Shown piece after piece: positions 35,844 to 43,728 of a stretch of 64,000 bases of DNA; the first letter of the stretch is position 1; each line of letters starts with the position of its first letter. The notes beneath the pieces were generated by a model, which was not told where the DNA came from, searched no databases, and saw nothing but the letters and a program-made list of their open reading frames with translations. The DNA lies in NCBI GenBank assembly GCA_905202485.1, contig CAJKRY010000009.1, forward strand, positions 20,187 through 84,186, read 5' to 3'. Origin of the DNA: an uncultured Methanomassiliicoccus sp. (GTDB lineage Archaea > Thermoplasmatota > Thermoplasmata > Methanomassiliicoccales > Methanomassiliicoccaceae). Position numbers and translations under genes: made by a program.

Positions 35844-37080
35844 TTATGATGAGCCTGAAGGTTTAATGGGCATACTGCTTGCCTTTGAAGGCGTGAAAGA
35901 TGCAGAGACTATTCTCAACGGCCCGACAGGATGCAAGTTCCACCCTTCATCTGTATCTGAATCAGTCTACAGAAGAAAAGGATCATTCAACCCGATGGTA
36001 TTTTCAGGAGAGTTTCATTTCTGCCAGCCTCGCATTCCATGCACATATCTCGGCGGTTATGATTACATTGTAGGATCAAAAGACAGGCTGAACAGGCTTT
36101 TTGAGGAAGTAAATAATACCCACCCGAGTCTCATCGGCATAGTAAACTCTCCCGGGGCATCTTTGATAGGCGAGTCTCCGAATGTAAATGAGAAGTCTGT
36201 TCCGCTTGTGAAGATAGAAACTCCTGCGTATTCAAAATCGCTCGGGGAAGGGTTTCAGGAAGGAGTAATTTCTATTCTGGAAAGAATCAAGCCGAACAGC
36301 GGGAAAAAGAAAGGCTGTATCAATCTGCTTGGAATTTCTCTATGGCATTTAAGCTGGGAAGACAGTCTCAGTGATCTCACTGCATTGCTTAATCTGTGCG
36401 GAATTGAAGTAATATCATCTGTTGGTGCAGGCTGGTCTGTGGATGATATAAAGTTATCGGGTGAAGCTGAGCTTAACGTTGTCATTCATGATGAATTTGG
36501 CAGCAAAGTCGGAAGCTGGTATGAGAAAAACTGCAGCATTCCCTGCTTGTCGCCTGAAGTTCCTATCGGTTTCGATGCTTTGGATAACTGGCTCAAAGAA
36601 ATCTGCGGCACACTGGGAAAAGACGCAGCTCCTGCGCTTGAGATTATAAAATCCAAACGCAAAAAAGTATTCAGAGAACTTCTGACGATGGAAGAGAGAA
36701 AAGCCCTGCCTAAAGGCAGGACATTCTCTATTGCGGCAGACGGCTCTCTTGCATTTCCAGTTTTAAAATTTTTGTATGAATACTTGGGAATGGTGCCTGT
36801 GGCTGTAAACGTAGAGAATGAAGAATGGAGCGGCCAGATCAATAAATATCTGCTGGATAAGGGTCTTCAAGTTTCAGAGAATGTCTTTAACACAGCCGCT
36901 GATGTTTTCATCGGGGACGGCAATATCTTGACTGCTTTGCTGTTTAGAGAAATAGTCAGAAGCGGAATAGCAATAGAGTCTCCTGGAATCCGGCAGATAG
37001 AAATAAGGGAAGAACCGGTGCTGGGTTTGAATGGAACACTTCGTCTGCTTGATGGTGTACTCAATTCATTAATAAGATAA
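35833..37080 (+). CDS. NifK/NifN-like subunit of the nitrogenase-like enzyme
   Basis: 415 residues, starting inside the end of the fusion gene after GAGGGGTGGAG. A nitrogenase component 1-type protein: GPTGCKFHPSS (Cys34), FHFCQPRIPC (Cys64, Cys70), GGYDYIVGS and IGIVNSPGASLIGES, in which the position of the third conserved cysteine is Ser106. It is shorter than NifK and lacks its N-terminal extension. With the NifD-like half of the preceding protein it should form the catalytic heterodimer, with an asymmetric set of cluster ligands. The operon ends at a strong hairpin. Substrate unknown; its place between importer operons makes reduction of an imported or F430/corrinoid-type tetrapyrrole a reasonable guess. 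Confidence 0.87.
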   Translation: MAINYDEPEGLMGILLAFEGVKDAETILNGPTGCKFHPSSVSESVYRRKGSFNPMVFSGEFHFCQPRIPCTYLGGYDYIVGSKDRLNRLFEEVNNTHPSLIGIVNSPGASLIGESPNVNEKSVPLVKIETPAYSKSLGEGFQEGVISILERIKPNSGKKKGCINLLGISLWHLSWEDSLSDLTALLNLCGIEVISSVGAGWSVDDIKLSGEAELNVVIHDEFGSKVGSWYEKNCSIPCLSPEVPIGFDALDNWLKEICGTLGKDAAPALEIIKSKRKKVFRELLTMEERKALPKGRTFSIAADGSLAFPVLKFLYEYLGMVPVAVNVENEEWSGQINKYLLDKGLQVSENVFNTAADVFIGDGNILTALLFREIVRSGIAIESPGIRQIEIREEPVLGLNGTLRLLDGVLNSLIR

Positions 37081-37094
37081 AACAAAGAATATTG

Positions 37095-37125
37095 TGCAGG
37101 GCACACGGCCCTGCATTTATTGTTT
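37095..37125. terminator. bidirectional terminator between convergent genes
   Basis: TGCAGGGC (37095-37102) pairs with GCCCTGCA (37108-37115) and is followed by TTTATTGTTT on the plus strand; the minus strand also leaves a T-rich tract. It serves the nitrogenase-like operon and the convergent membrane-protein gene. Confidence 0.75.
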
Positions 37126-37546
37126 AGAGTCTTGCCTGGATAATACCAAATATGAATGTTATTACACCAGAGATCACCGCAAGGTAGAATCCGGCTCCGT
37201 AGCTGAGACTTGCGAATTCGTCTCCTGCCCACATGTAGCTTACGACTGCAAGAATAATTGCAATGAGGCCAAAGAGTGCAGAGATGTATCCAACATTCTT
37301 TCTTGAACCATTACCAGTCATTCCGACAGCAAAGAGTATTAAAGACAGTACTCCTAGAACTGCAATAATCACTGGGATGTATATTTGGAAGCCGCTGTCG
37401 TAGTCAATCAGGTCAATTCCAGTGTAATCAGTACCATTACCTGTGAACCAGTTAACTGCAATAGCAACTATTCCAATTAAGGCTCCAATAATTCCAATAA
37501 TACCCCAAATGTATGAGGTATTCTTCTTCACAGATGCTGAATCCAT
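37124..37546 (-). CDS. small four-helix membrane protein, function unknown
   Basis: 140 residues with four clear hydrophobic helices (IWGIIGIIGALIGIVAIAVNW, IYIPVIIAVLGVLSLILFAV, VGYISALFGLIAIILAVVSYM, FYLAVISGVITFIFGI). Two short outside loops carry acidic and Gly residues. GGAG stands eight bases before the ATG at 37546. I do not recognise a named family. It is convergent with the nitrogenase-like operon and separated from it by a shared terminator, so no functional link is implied. Confidence 0.75.
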   Translation of the reverse strand: MDSASVKKNTSYIWGIIGIIGALIGIVAIAVNWFTGNGTDYTGIDLIDYDSGFQIYIPVIIAVLGVLSLILFAVGMTGNGSRKNVGYISALFGLIAIILAVVSYMWAGDEFASLSYGAGFYLAVISGVITFIFGIIQARL

Positions 37547-37921
37547 GATATCAATCTCCTGTTCCGATACATTTTTGGGAGTGCGTATAAGTGTTTCTGA
37601 TATATTTTACAAATGTATTATTCATATCATACATAAAAATGATTAATTTGTGAATCTCAATTTTCATTTTATTTCAGCCAGCATTGTGAAAAATAGGTAT
37701 TTTCAGTGATTCACATAAGACTCAAAAAAATAATACCATTTTGTAACATTTTATTGGGATGCCTGTAGAATGAGGTGGTATTTATTGGTTTTGAAAGCCC
37801 TTGTCTGTGTATATAGAAATATCTAGCATATGTAGATGCACAAGCTAATTGTGACATTCTGCTGAGTGACCGCTCTGACCGTAGAAATGCTTAATTTACT
37901 CAGCATTCGAATAGTTAGGTT
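37547..37921. promoter_or_regulatory. divergent promoter region with 8-bp inverted repeat
   Basis: 375 bp between divergent small genes. TGCTGAGT (37860-37867) and ACTCAGCA (37898-37905) form an inverted repeat around the TATA-like TTAATTTA, ending 16 bp before the PRC-barrel start. The left part, with AATGTATTATTCATATC-like sequence, is the likely promoter of the membrane-protein gene. No other gene seen. Confidence 0.45.
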
Positions 37922-38224
37922 ATGCAAACTATTGAGGTTAGCAAAACCCTAGATGTCGGTTTCGGGAACAAGAGATCTGTCATGACTTCAGATGCTAAAA
38001 TCATAGGTAAGGTATACGGGGCTGAGGTTGACACAGAGCAGTGGGTTGTAAGCAGCATACTGACAGACTTTGATTCTTCAATTCTTTCAGATGCTGATGT
38101 AAAACATCCTAAAATGAGAAAAACAAGAGTTTCAATACCAGTTGATAAGATCGAAAAAGTATCTGATATGGTCCAGCTTTCTGTGGATCTGAATACGCTG
38201 CTCAATGCAATAGAAGAAGACTAG
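37922..38224 (+). CDS. PRC-barrel domain protein
   Basis: 100 residues consisting of one PRC-barrel-like domain: KIIGKVYGAEVDTEQWVVSSILTDF, a charged loop with HPKMRKTR, then VSIPVDKIEKVSDMVQLSVDLNTLLNAI. Stand-alone PRC-barrel proteins are common in methanogens and are generally taken as protein- or RNA-interaction modules; none of the cell-division CdvA features are present. It is monocistronic, with an inverted repeat overlapping its promoter. It ends 86 bp before the CRISPR array. Confidence 0.7.
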   Translation: MQTIEVSKTLDVGFGNKRSVMTSDAKIIGKVYGAEVDTEQWVVSSILTDFDSSILSDADVKHPKMRKTRVSIPVDKIEKVSDMVQLSVDLNTLLNAIEED

Positions 38225-38310
38225 AGTTTAAGATAATTTGTATATAAATTGGAATTGCTTCTACCGTGAAACAAATCTGACTCTTTTGATAATTTACAGT
38301 TTCATGGTGA

Positions 38311-40934
38311 TTCAATTCCAGCTTCTTCGTAAGAAGGTGACCCGGTTTTCTTTGCTCTTTTGGCTGCAGTCGTGCTGTTTCAATCCACATCTTCGTAAGA
38401 AGGTGACCTGGGAATGTTTATGCTTTCAAGAGCTGAACATCCCTGGTTTCAATCCACACCTTCGTAAGAAGGTGACTGATCACCCTCGAACGAACTCAGA
38501 CTCCAATATGTGTTTCAATCCACACCTTCGTAAGAAGGTGACAAACTAATACTCGTATCGTGTATACAGCGTTATATAGTTTCAATCCACACCTTCGTAA
38601 GAAGGTGACATTGTTTGTCCTGATATGATCTTCCATCCAAGAATGTTTCAATCCACACCTTCGTAAGAAGGTGACTACAATCAGCGAGGACATTTGGCAG
38701 AATTACCATTTGTTTCAATCCACACCTTCGTAAGAAGGTGACGAAGTCCTTTATTCTGAATATGCTGGTTTGGATATGTTTCAATCCACACCTTCGTAAG
38801 AAGGTGACGGCAATTATTGCTAAAGCTAAATCAATCCAGATAGTAGTTTCAATCCACACCTTCGTAAGAAGGTGACAAAAGCGTGAAGGCGTGCGCACGC
38901 TATTCATAGAGTTTCAATCCACACCTTCGTAAGAAGGTGACCAGAGGCAAAAGGAGAAGCTGAGCAGGGAGTAATTCGGGTTTCAATCCACACCTTCGTA
39001 AGAAGGTGACTCGAGTTGCTAAGGAAATTCGAGGTGAGGAAATGGTTTCAATCCACACCTTCGTAAGAAGGTGACTCATGCAGATATAAGAATCGACTTC
39101 ATGGAACATTGTTTCAATCCACACCTTCGTAAGAAGGTGACTGAAAAGGGGTGGGACGATTGCCGGGATATACTACGTTTCAATCCACACCTTCGTAAGA
39201 AGGTGACCTGATAATCAACAAATAGCATAAAATAACGTTAAAGTTTCAATCCACACCTTCGTAAGAAGGTGACCAACGATAACTCACAACATCACCTCAT
39301 ATGCATGTGTTTCAATCCACACCTTCGTAAGAAGGTGACCAGATACGATCAGTTCATCATCAAGGGTCTGCTGTTAGGCATGTTTCAATCCACACCTTCG
39401 TAAGAAGGTGACCCACCCATAAATGCGTGCGCCCACGGGAGCTCATGTTTCAATCCACACCTTCGTAAGAAGGTGACTCTACAGACTAATCCAAGCATCA
39501 TTCTTGCGATGTTTCAATCCACACCTTCGTAAGAAGGTGACTGGCCGTCTCAATTACATCTTGATAACTCGTATGTTGTTTCAATCCACACCTTCGTAAG
39601 AAGGTGACTCGGACCCGATAAAGTAAAGGCGCTGCTCGAGATGGTTTCAATCCACACCTTCGTAAGAAGGTGACGATTGAAATGGAACGAAAAGTAATGA
39701 TTGATGGAAAGGTTTCAATCCACACCTTCGTAAGAAGGTGACAAAAATATCCGACAAAAATCTCAAATTATTTCCCGTTTCAATCCACACCTTCGTAAGA
39801 AGGTGACAGCATCCTGATGATCCTGTCACCGTTGCTCTCTAAGGTTTCAATCCACACCTTCGTAAGAAGGTGACCTTGAGCGCTCAAAGCTGATTAAAAG
39901 CGTGAAGTTCGTTTCAATTCACACCTTCGTAAGAAGGTGACAAACGGAAAGCCTAAGGATGCAGAAGAGGCAATTCGAGTTTCAATCCACACCTTCGTAA
40001 GAAGGTGACCAGATGCGTGTCACTGTTTACGTGCTCATCGCTCGGGGTTTCAATCCACACCTTCGTAAGAAGGTGACTCGAGACATATTTTGATATGATG
40101 GGAGAATGATACGTTTCAATCCACACCTTCGTAAGAAGGTGACAATAATGATTCTTAAACAAGCAGTTTACTTGTAATGTTTCAATCCACACCTTCGTAA
40201 GAAGGTGACGATTGGGACAAGATTTTCATTAGTTAATTCCGATATGTTTCAATCCACACCTTCGTAAGAAGGTGACAATCTGTAGACGTACCAAATGATA
40301 GTAATACATATCTGTTTCAATCCACACCTTCGTAAGAAGGTGACACCACTAAATTGATTGTCAGCGAGGATATCTGGCAGTTTCAATCCACACCTTCGTA
40401 AGAAGGTGACTTGACAATATCAAGCGCCCACACGATCAATACTGTTTCAATCCACACCTTCGTAAGAAGGTGACCAATTTTTTTATGTTTAGTAGTTAAA
40501 GGTACTCCTGTTTCAATCCACACCTTCGTAAGAAGGTGACAGGATTTGGGATGCTGGAACATCTGGGCTTCGAATGTTTCAATCCACACCTTCGTAAGAA
40601 GGTGACTTAATTACTCCGAAGCGATGGCTAAAGTCGGAGAAGTTTCAATCCACACCTTCGTAAGAAGGTGACAAAAAATATAAAGAAGTAAGTGTACAAG
40701 TGTACGTTTCAATCCACACCTTCGTAAGAAGGTGACGGATGGATAAAATGATGCTACGTCAATATTAAGTAAGTTTCAATCCACACCTTCGTAAGAAGGT
40801 GACCAGACGAGAGCCCAGATAACTGCTGCTTCTATCAGTTTCAATCCACACCTTCGTAAGAAGGTGACTGATATGCTGATCACTCTAATTTCAAACGAAA
40901 TTGGTTTCAATCCACACCTTCGTAAGAAGGTGAC
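38311..40934 (-). CRISPR. CRISPR array 1: 39 repeats plus one degenerate, type I-C repeat
   Basis: 31-bp repeat that reads GTTTCAATCCACACC...GAAGGTGAC on the plus strand, with the stem CACCTTC-GTAA-GAAGGTG. I count 39 units from 38377-38407 to 40904-40934 and a decayed unit at 38311-38341; spacers are about 34-37 bp. The crRNA strand (ending ATTGAAAC) is the minus strand, so the leader is at the right, beside cas2. Decay at the left end agrees: the first full repeat (38377) has one change, ACATC for ACACC, and that at 39911 reads AATTC for AATCC. Two spacers (38676-38711 and 40345-40379) share a 20-base stretch with two differences. Confidence 0.98.
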
Positions 40935-41170
40935 TGTTAAAATATGAAATAATCATTTCTGCATTTAATATTATCTAAACATCTGGGTAATATTTAATAT
41001 CCTGCAATATCAATAAAAATTCAATTTTCTGATGATTTAATAATTCCATATTCAAAGAATACATTATTTGATAATTAATACTGGCTCAAGTAAAATTTAA
41101 AATAAATGCTAGTGCGAACGAATGGCTTTTTGAATGTTTACTATATGTTCGCACCGTTTTCAATTCTCAT
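40935..41170 (-). promoter_or_regulatory. leader region of CRISPR array 1
   Basis: 236 bp of very AT-rich sequence between cas2 and the youngest end of the array, the expected place of the leader. It includes an inverted repeat GTGCGAAC (41112-41119)/GTTCGCAC (41147-41154) just downstream of cas2, with a 27-base loop, which may be a transcript end or an integration-host site. No open frame of note. Confidence 0.7.
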
Positions 41171-41461
41171 TTATATGATTAAAAATCCTTCTGCATCATA
41201 GGATCTTTTCGTTCCGATATGATCCACTTTGTCTTTATAATTATTTCCCAGATAATAAAATCTTAAACTGTCTTTTTCAGGATCAATTATCAGACTTAAT
41301 CTATGTTTCAACTCTTTTTGCTGAGCATAATCCAAGATGCATTCAAAAACAGAGTTTTGTACTCTTTGCCCGTAATTTACACACATTTTTGATACTTGCC
41401 TAAGTCTTCTTTTTCCATCCGAATCTTCTGTGTTCACATCATATGTTATTACAACCAACAT
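41171..41461 (-). CDS. cas2: CRISPR-associated endonuclease Cas2
   Basis: 96 residues, the usual Cas2 length. It opens MLVVITYDVNTED, the ferredoxin-fold first strand with the conserved Asp, followed by RRLRQVSKMCVNYGQRVQNSVFEC and KDSLRFYYLGNNYKDKV, typical of the type I-C branch. Cas2 forms the scaffold of the Cas1-Cas2 integrase that adds new spacers. The gene lies 4 bp after cas1 and is the last of the cas4-cas1-cas2 operon, next to the leader of array 1. Confidence 0.97.
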   Translation of the reverse strand: MLVVITYDVNTEDSDGKRRLRQVSKMCVNYGQRVQNSVFECILDYAQQKELKHRLSLIIDPEKDSLRFYYLGNNYKDKVDHIGTKRSYDAEGFLII

Positions 41462-41465
41462 TCAA

Positions 41466-42497
41466 TCACTTCCAGAAGAACGGGGGATATGCATCTAAAT
41501 CTCCTCTTATGTATCTAGCTAAAAGTAATGACTGTATATGAGGAACTAATCCCCAGGTTATTTTTTCTTGTAAAAATGGATGAGTCAATTCCTCCTTCTT
41601 TTTTGATTGCCAAGATTTGAATAGAATCTTACGACCTTCATCAGTAAGAATTACCGCTCCGTTTTCTTTGACCGTCAAATCATCAGGTTTTATTGTTCTG
41701 TTGTTTATAAGTGATATCACAAACCGATCTGCATGTATGCTTCTTAGCTCTTCCATTAAATCTAAAGCAAGTGATGCTCTTCCAGCACGATCCCTGTGTA
41801 AAAATCCTGCATAAGGGTCTAGGCCAACACCTTCTAATGCAGAGATGTAGTCTTGCAGTAGTAACGTGTAGACAAACGATAAAAGTGCATTAGTTTTATC
41901 TAATGGGGGTCTTCTCGAACGGCGAATCATGTAGAAGTCGTTTTTGTTCTGTAATATCAAGCCATCCAACACACCAAAGTAAAGATTAGCAGCAATTCCT
42001 TCAAAACCCCTCAAATCGTTTAAATTCTCACATTTCATTATGTCTGGAATACTCATTGAAAGCTTATTTGAAGCTTGTTTTAACGAATCCACATCAACAC
42101 GATACGGATGATCTCTGGTAGCACGTTCTAAAATCCATCTGCTGTTGTATACCTTTGCAGCTATGATGTTCTTAGCTATACTGCAGCTTTGATTTTCATC
42201 ATCAGATGTTTTATATTGTTCCTTTCTTAAAAAGATGTTTCCTGATGTACTACCAATAATTCTAGCTAAAAATTTTCCACTTGGTGTAAAAAACATTAGA
42301 TTTATTTTGTATTTAGCACATTTTCCAATCAGAGCTGGTGTAGCTCCTTTATACCCAAAATAGATTATAGAATTAAGTGTATGTAATGGAAATCTCCCGA
42401 TTTCCTGATCTTCTTCGGTTATTACTATATTTTCACCATTTAATGAAAGATACGATTTTTCGTTAGTTATATATAGTGTATTTAATAAATGTTTCAT
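41466..42497 (-). CDS. cas1: CRISPR-associated integrase Cas1 (type I-C)
   Basis: 343 residues, normal for Cas1. The N-terminal beta domain (LYITNEKSYLSLNGENIVI) is followed by the helical catalytic domain with the metal-binding glutamate in FEGIAANLYFG, and the histidine/aspartate segment GFLHRDRAGRASLALDLMEELR. It catalyses spacer integration together with Cas2. The start codon overlaps the cas4 stop by 4 bp (ATGA). It is more AT-rich than gltX and the importers, as are the other cas genes here. Confidence 0.97.
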   Translation of the reverse strand: MKHLLNTLYITNEKSYLSLNGENIVITEEDQEIGRFPLHTLNSIIYFGYKGATPALIGKCAKYKINLMFFTPSGKFLARIIGSTSGNIFLRKEQYKTSDDENQSCSIAKNIIAAKVYNSRWILERATRDHPYRVDVDSLKQASNKLSMSIPDIMKCENLNDLRGFEGIAANLYFGVLDGLILQNKNDFYMIRRSRRPPLDKTNALLSFVYTLLLQDYISALEGVGLDPYAGFLHRDRAGRASLALDLMEELRSIHADRFVISLINNRTIKPDDLTVKENGAVILTDEGRKILFKSWQSKKKEELTHPFLQEKITWGLVPHIQSLLLARYIRGDLDAYPPFFWK

Positions 42498-43156
42498 ATA
42501 ACTTCATCCTTTAAAAAGCTGTTGATGTATTTTAAAGCGGATTTTTTACAAATCTCTGGTAAACATATGTCATTAAGTGAACACTCTTTGCATCCATAAA
42601 ATTCGCGTACTTTTGGTGTTGTGTGTTTTTCATATAGCCCATACATTTCTGAAACTAAATTGACTAGTTCTAATCTTAAATTTGGATCCAGCATTACCTT
42701 TTCTCGTCGTTTGATTTCACCATAATAAAGATATCCAAAATCTATGTTGCAACACTGCATCTCTTCAATGCAGATTGCTTGAGCACACAACTGCAATTTA
42801 TCTGCATTATGCGTTTTAGGTTTTCCTTTTTTGTATTCAATAGGTATAGGCTTCCACAACCCATCCTTTCCATGTATTTTTACACCATCAGGATTCTTTT
42901 GAAATTCTACAACATCACATATACCCTTGATTTTAAGATTGTTAGAATGAACCATCATTCCTCTACAGATTAACAGATTTCCACGTTTTTCGATCAACTG
43001 CTCATCATGGCATTTTTCATGCATGATGTGGCCGTCAACGGTGCATGAATTTTCTTCCCATTGTTTTTCAAGATAAATCAGTGCCCATTGTCTTCTGCAA
43101 AAACAGAAATGTTGCACTCCTGATATGTCCATATAATCATCAATGTCATCGTCCAT
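42494..43156 (-). CDS. cas4: CRISPR-associated exonuclease Cas4
   Basis: 220 residues of the RecB-like Cas4 family. Iron-sulfur cysteines are visible at the N-terminus (Cys18/Cys20 in HFCFCRRQW) and as a C-terminal group (YGCKECSLNDIC). The nuclease core shows DVVEF and IPIEYKKGKPK, the D-ExK motif, followed by the QL segment LQLCAQAICIEE. It trims prespacers and selects PAMs with Cas1-Cas2. First gene of the adaptation operon; a TATA-like ACATATAATTTAA about 24 bp upstream and no RBS suggest a leaderless mRNA. Confidence 0.96.
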   Translation of the reverse strand: MDDDIDDYMDISGVQHFCFCRRQWALIYLEKQWEENSCTVDGHIMHEKCHDEQLIEKRGNLLICRGMMVHSNNLKIKGICDVVEFQKNPDGVKIHGKDGLWKPIPIEYKKGKPKTHNADKLQLCAQAICIEEMQCCNIDFGYLYYGEIKRREKVMLDPNLRLELVNLVSEMYGLYEKHTTPKVREFYGCKECSLNDICLPEICKKSALKYINSFLKDEVI

Positions 43157-43339
43157 GCATTAAAGTACATAAAAATTAAATTATATGTAAATTGTCATAA
43201 CACAATTGGATTCAAAATTAAATAGATACTTGCGCAGAATCTCATCTATGCATCATATATTATATCCATAAACAATAATTGTGTTAAATGATGCACATTA
43301 TTAGCCATATCTATGAGTTAGTACCTATTATAAAAAATG
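43157..43339. promoter_or_regulatory. divergent promoter/leader between cas4 and CRISPR array 2
   Basis: AT-rich 183 bp with two nested inverted repeats: TAACACAATT (43198-43207)/AATTGTGTTA (43277-43286) and TGCATCAT (43249-43256)/ATGATGCA (43288-43295). A TATA-like ATTATAAAAAA (43327-43337) abuts the first repeat of array 2, and another faces cas4. This single region must drive cas4-cas1-cas2 leftwards and array 2 rightwards. Confidence 0.55.
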
Positions 43340-43695
43340 GTCACCTTCTTACGAAGGTGTGGATTGAGACCATCGCGCCAGTCGGGTTGAGAGCAGCATT
43401 CAGAATGTCACCTTCTTACGAAGGTGTGGATTGAAACATTCCAGGATTGTAAACAAAGATAAACTCATGTCTGTCACCTTCTTACGAAGGTGTGGATTGA
43501 AACTTGCTGGCATTGCTAGACATAATTGGTATTCGAGGGTCACCTTCTTACGAAGGTGTGGATTGAAACAAATTCATCGATATGTATGATTACAGCAATG
43601 ACTGCAGTCACCTTCTTACGAAGGTGTGGATTGAAACTCAGTTGCAGGAAGAAGAGAAGGATTCTCAGATCCTGTCACCTTCTTACGAAGGTGTG
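43340..43695 (+). CRISPR. CRISPR array 2: five repeats and one truncated, opposite orientation
   Basis: The same repeat as array 1 in reverse orientation: GTCACCTTCTTACG...GATTGAAAC on the plus strand, at 43340, 43407, 43473, 43539 and 43607, with spacers of 35-37 bp. The first unit has GAGAC for GAAAC. The sixth, at 43674-43695, breaks off after 22 bases and runs into the gltX 3' flank. By repeat polarity the leader is on the left, shared with the cas4 promoter. Confidence 0.97.
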
Positions 43696-43728
43696 CAAAT
43701 ATTACCATGCAAATTAGAAAAATAAAAA

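Noticed and set aside
33690..37080. True dinitrogen-fixing nitrogenase
   Set aside because: No FeMo-cofactor ligand pattern, shortened subunits, one cluster cysteine missing in the partner and no nif assembly genes in the window.
38238..40589. Several open frames through CRISPR array 1 (and similar ones in arrays 2 and 3) encoding repeated CRRCGLK or HLLTKVWIET segments
   Set aside because: They are translations of the CRISPR repeat; the repetition follows the 31-bp unit and spacers are unrelated.
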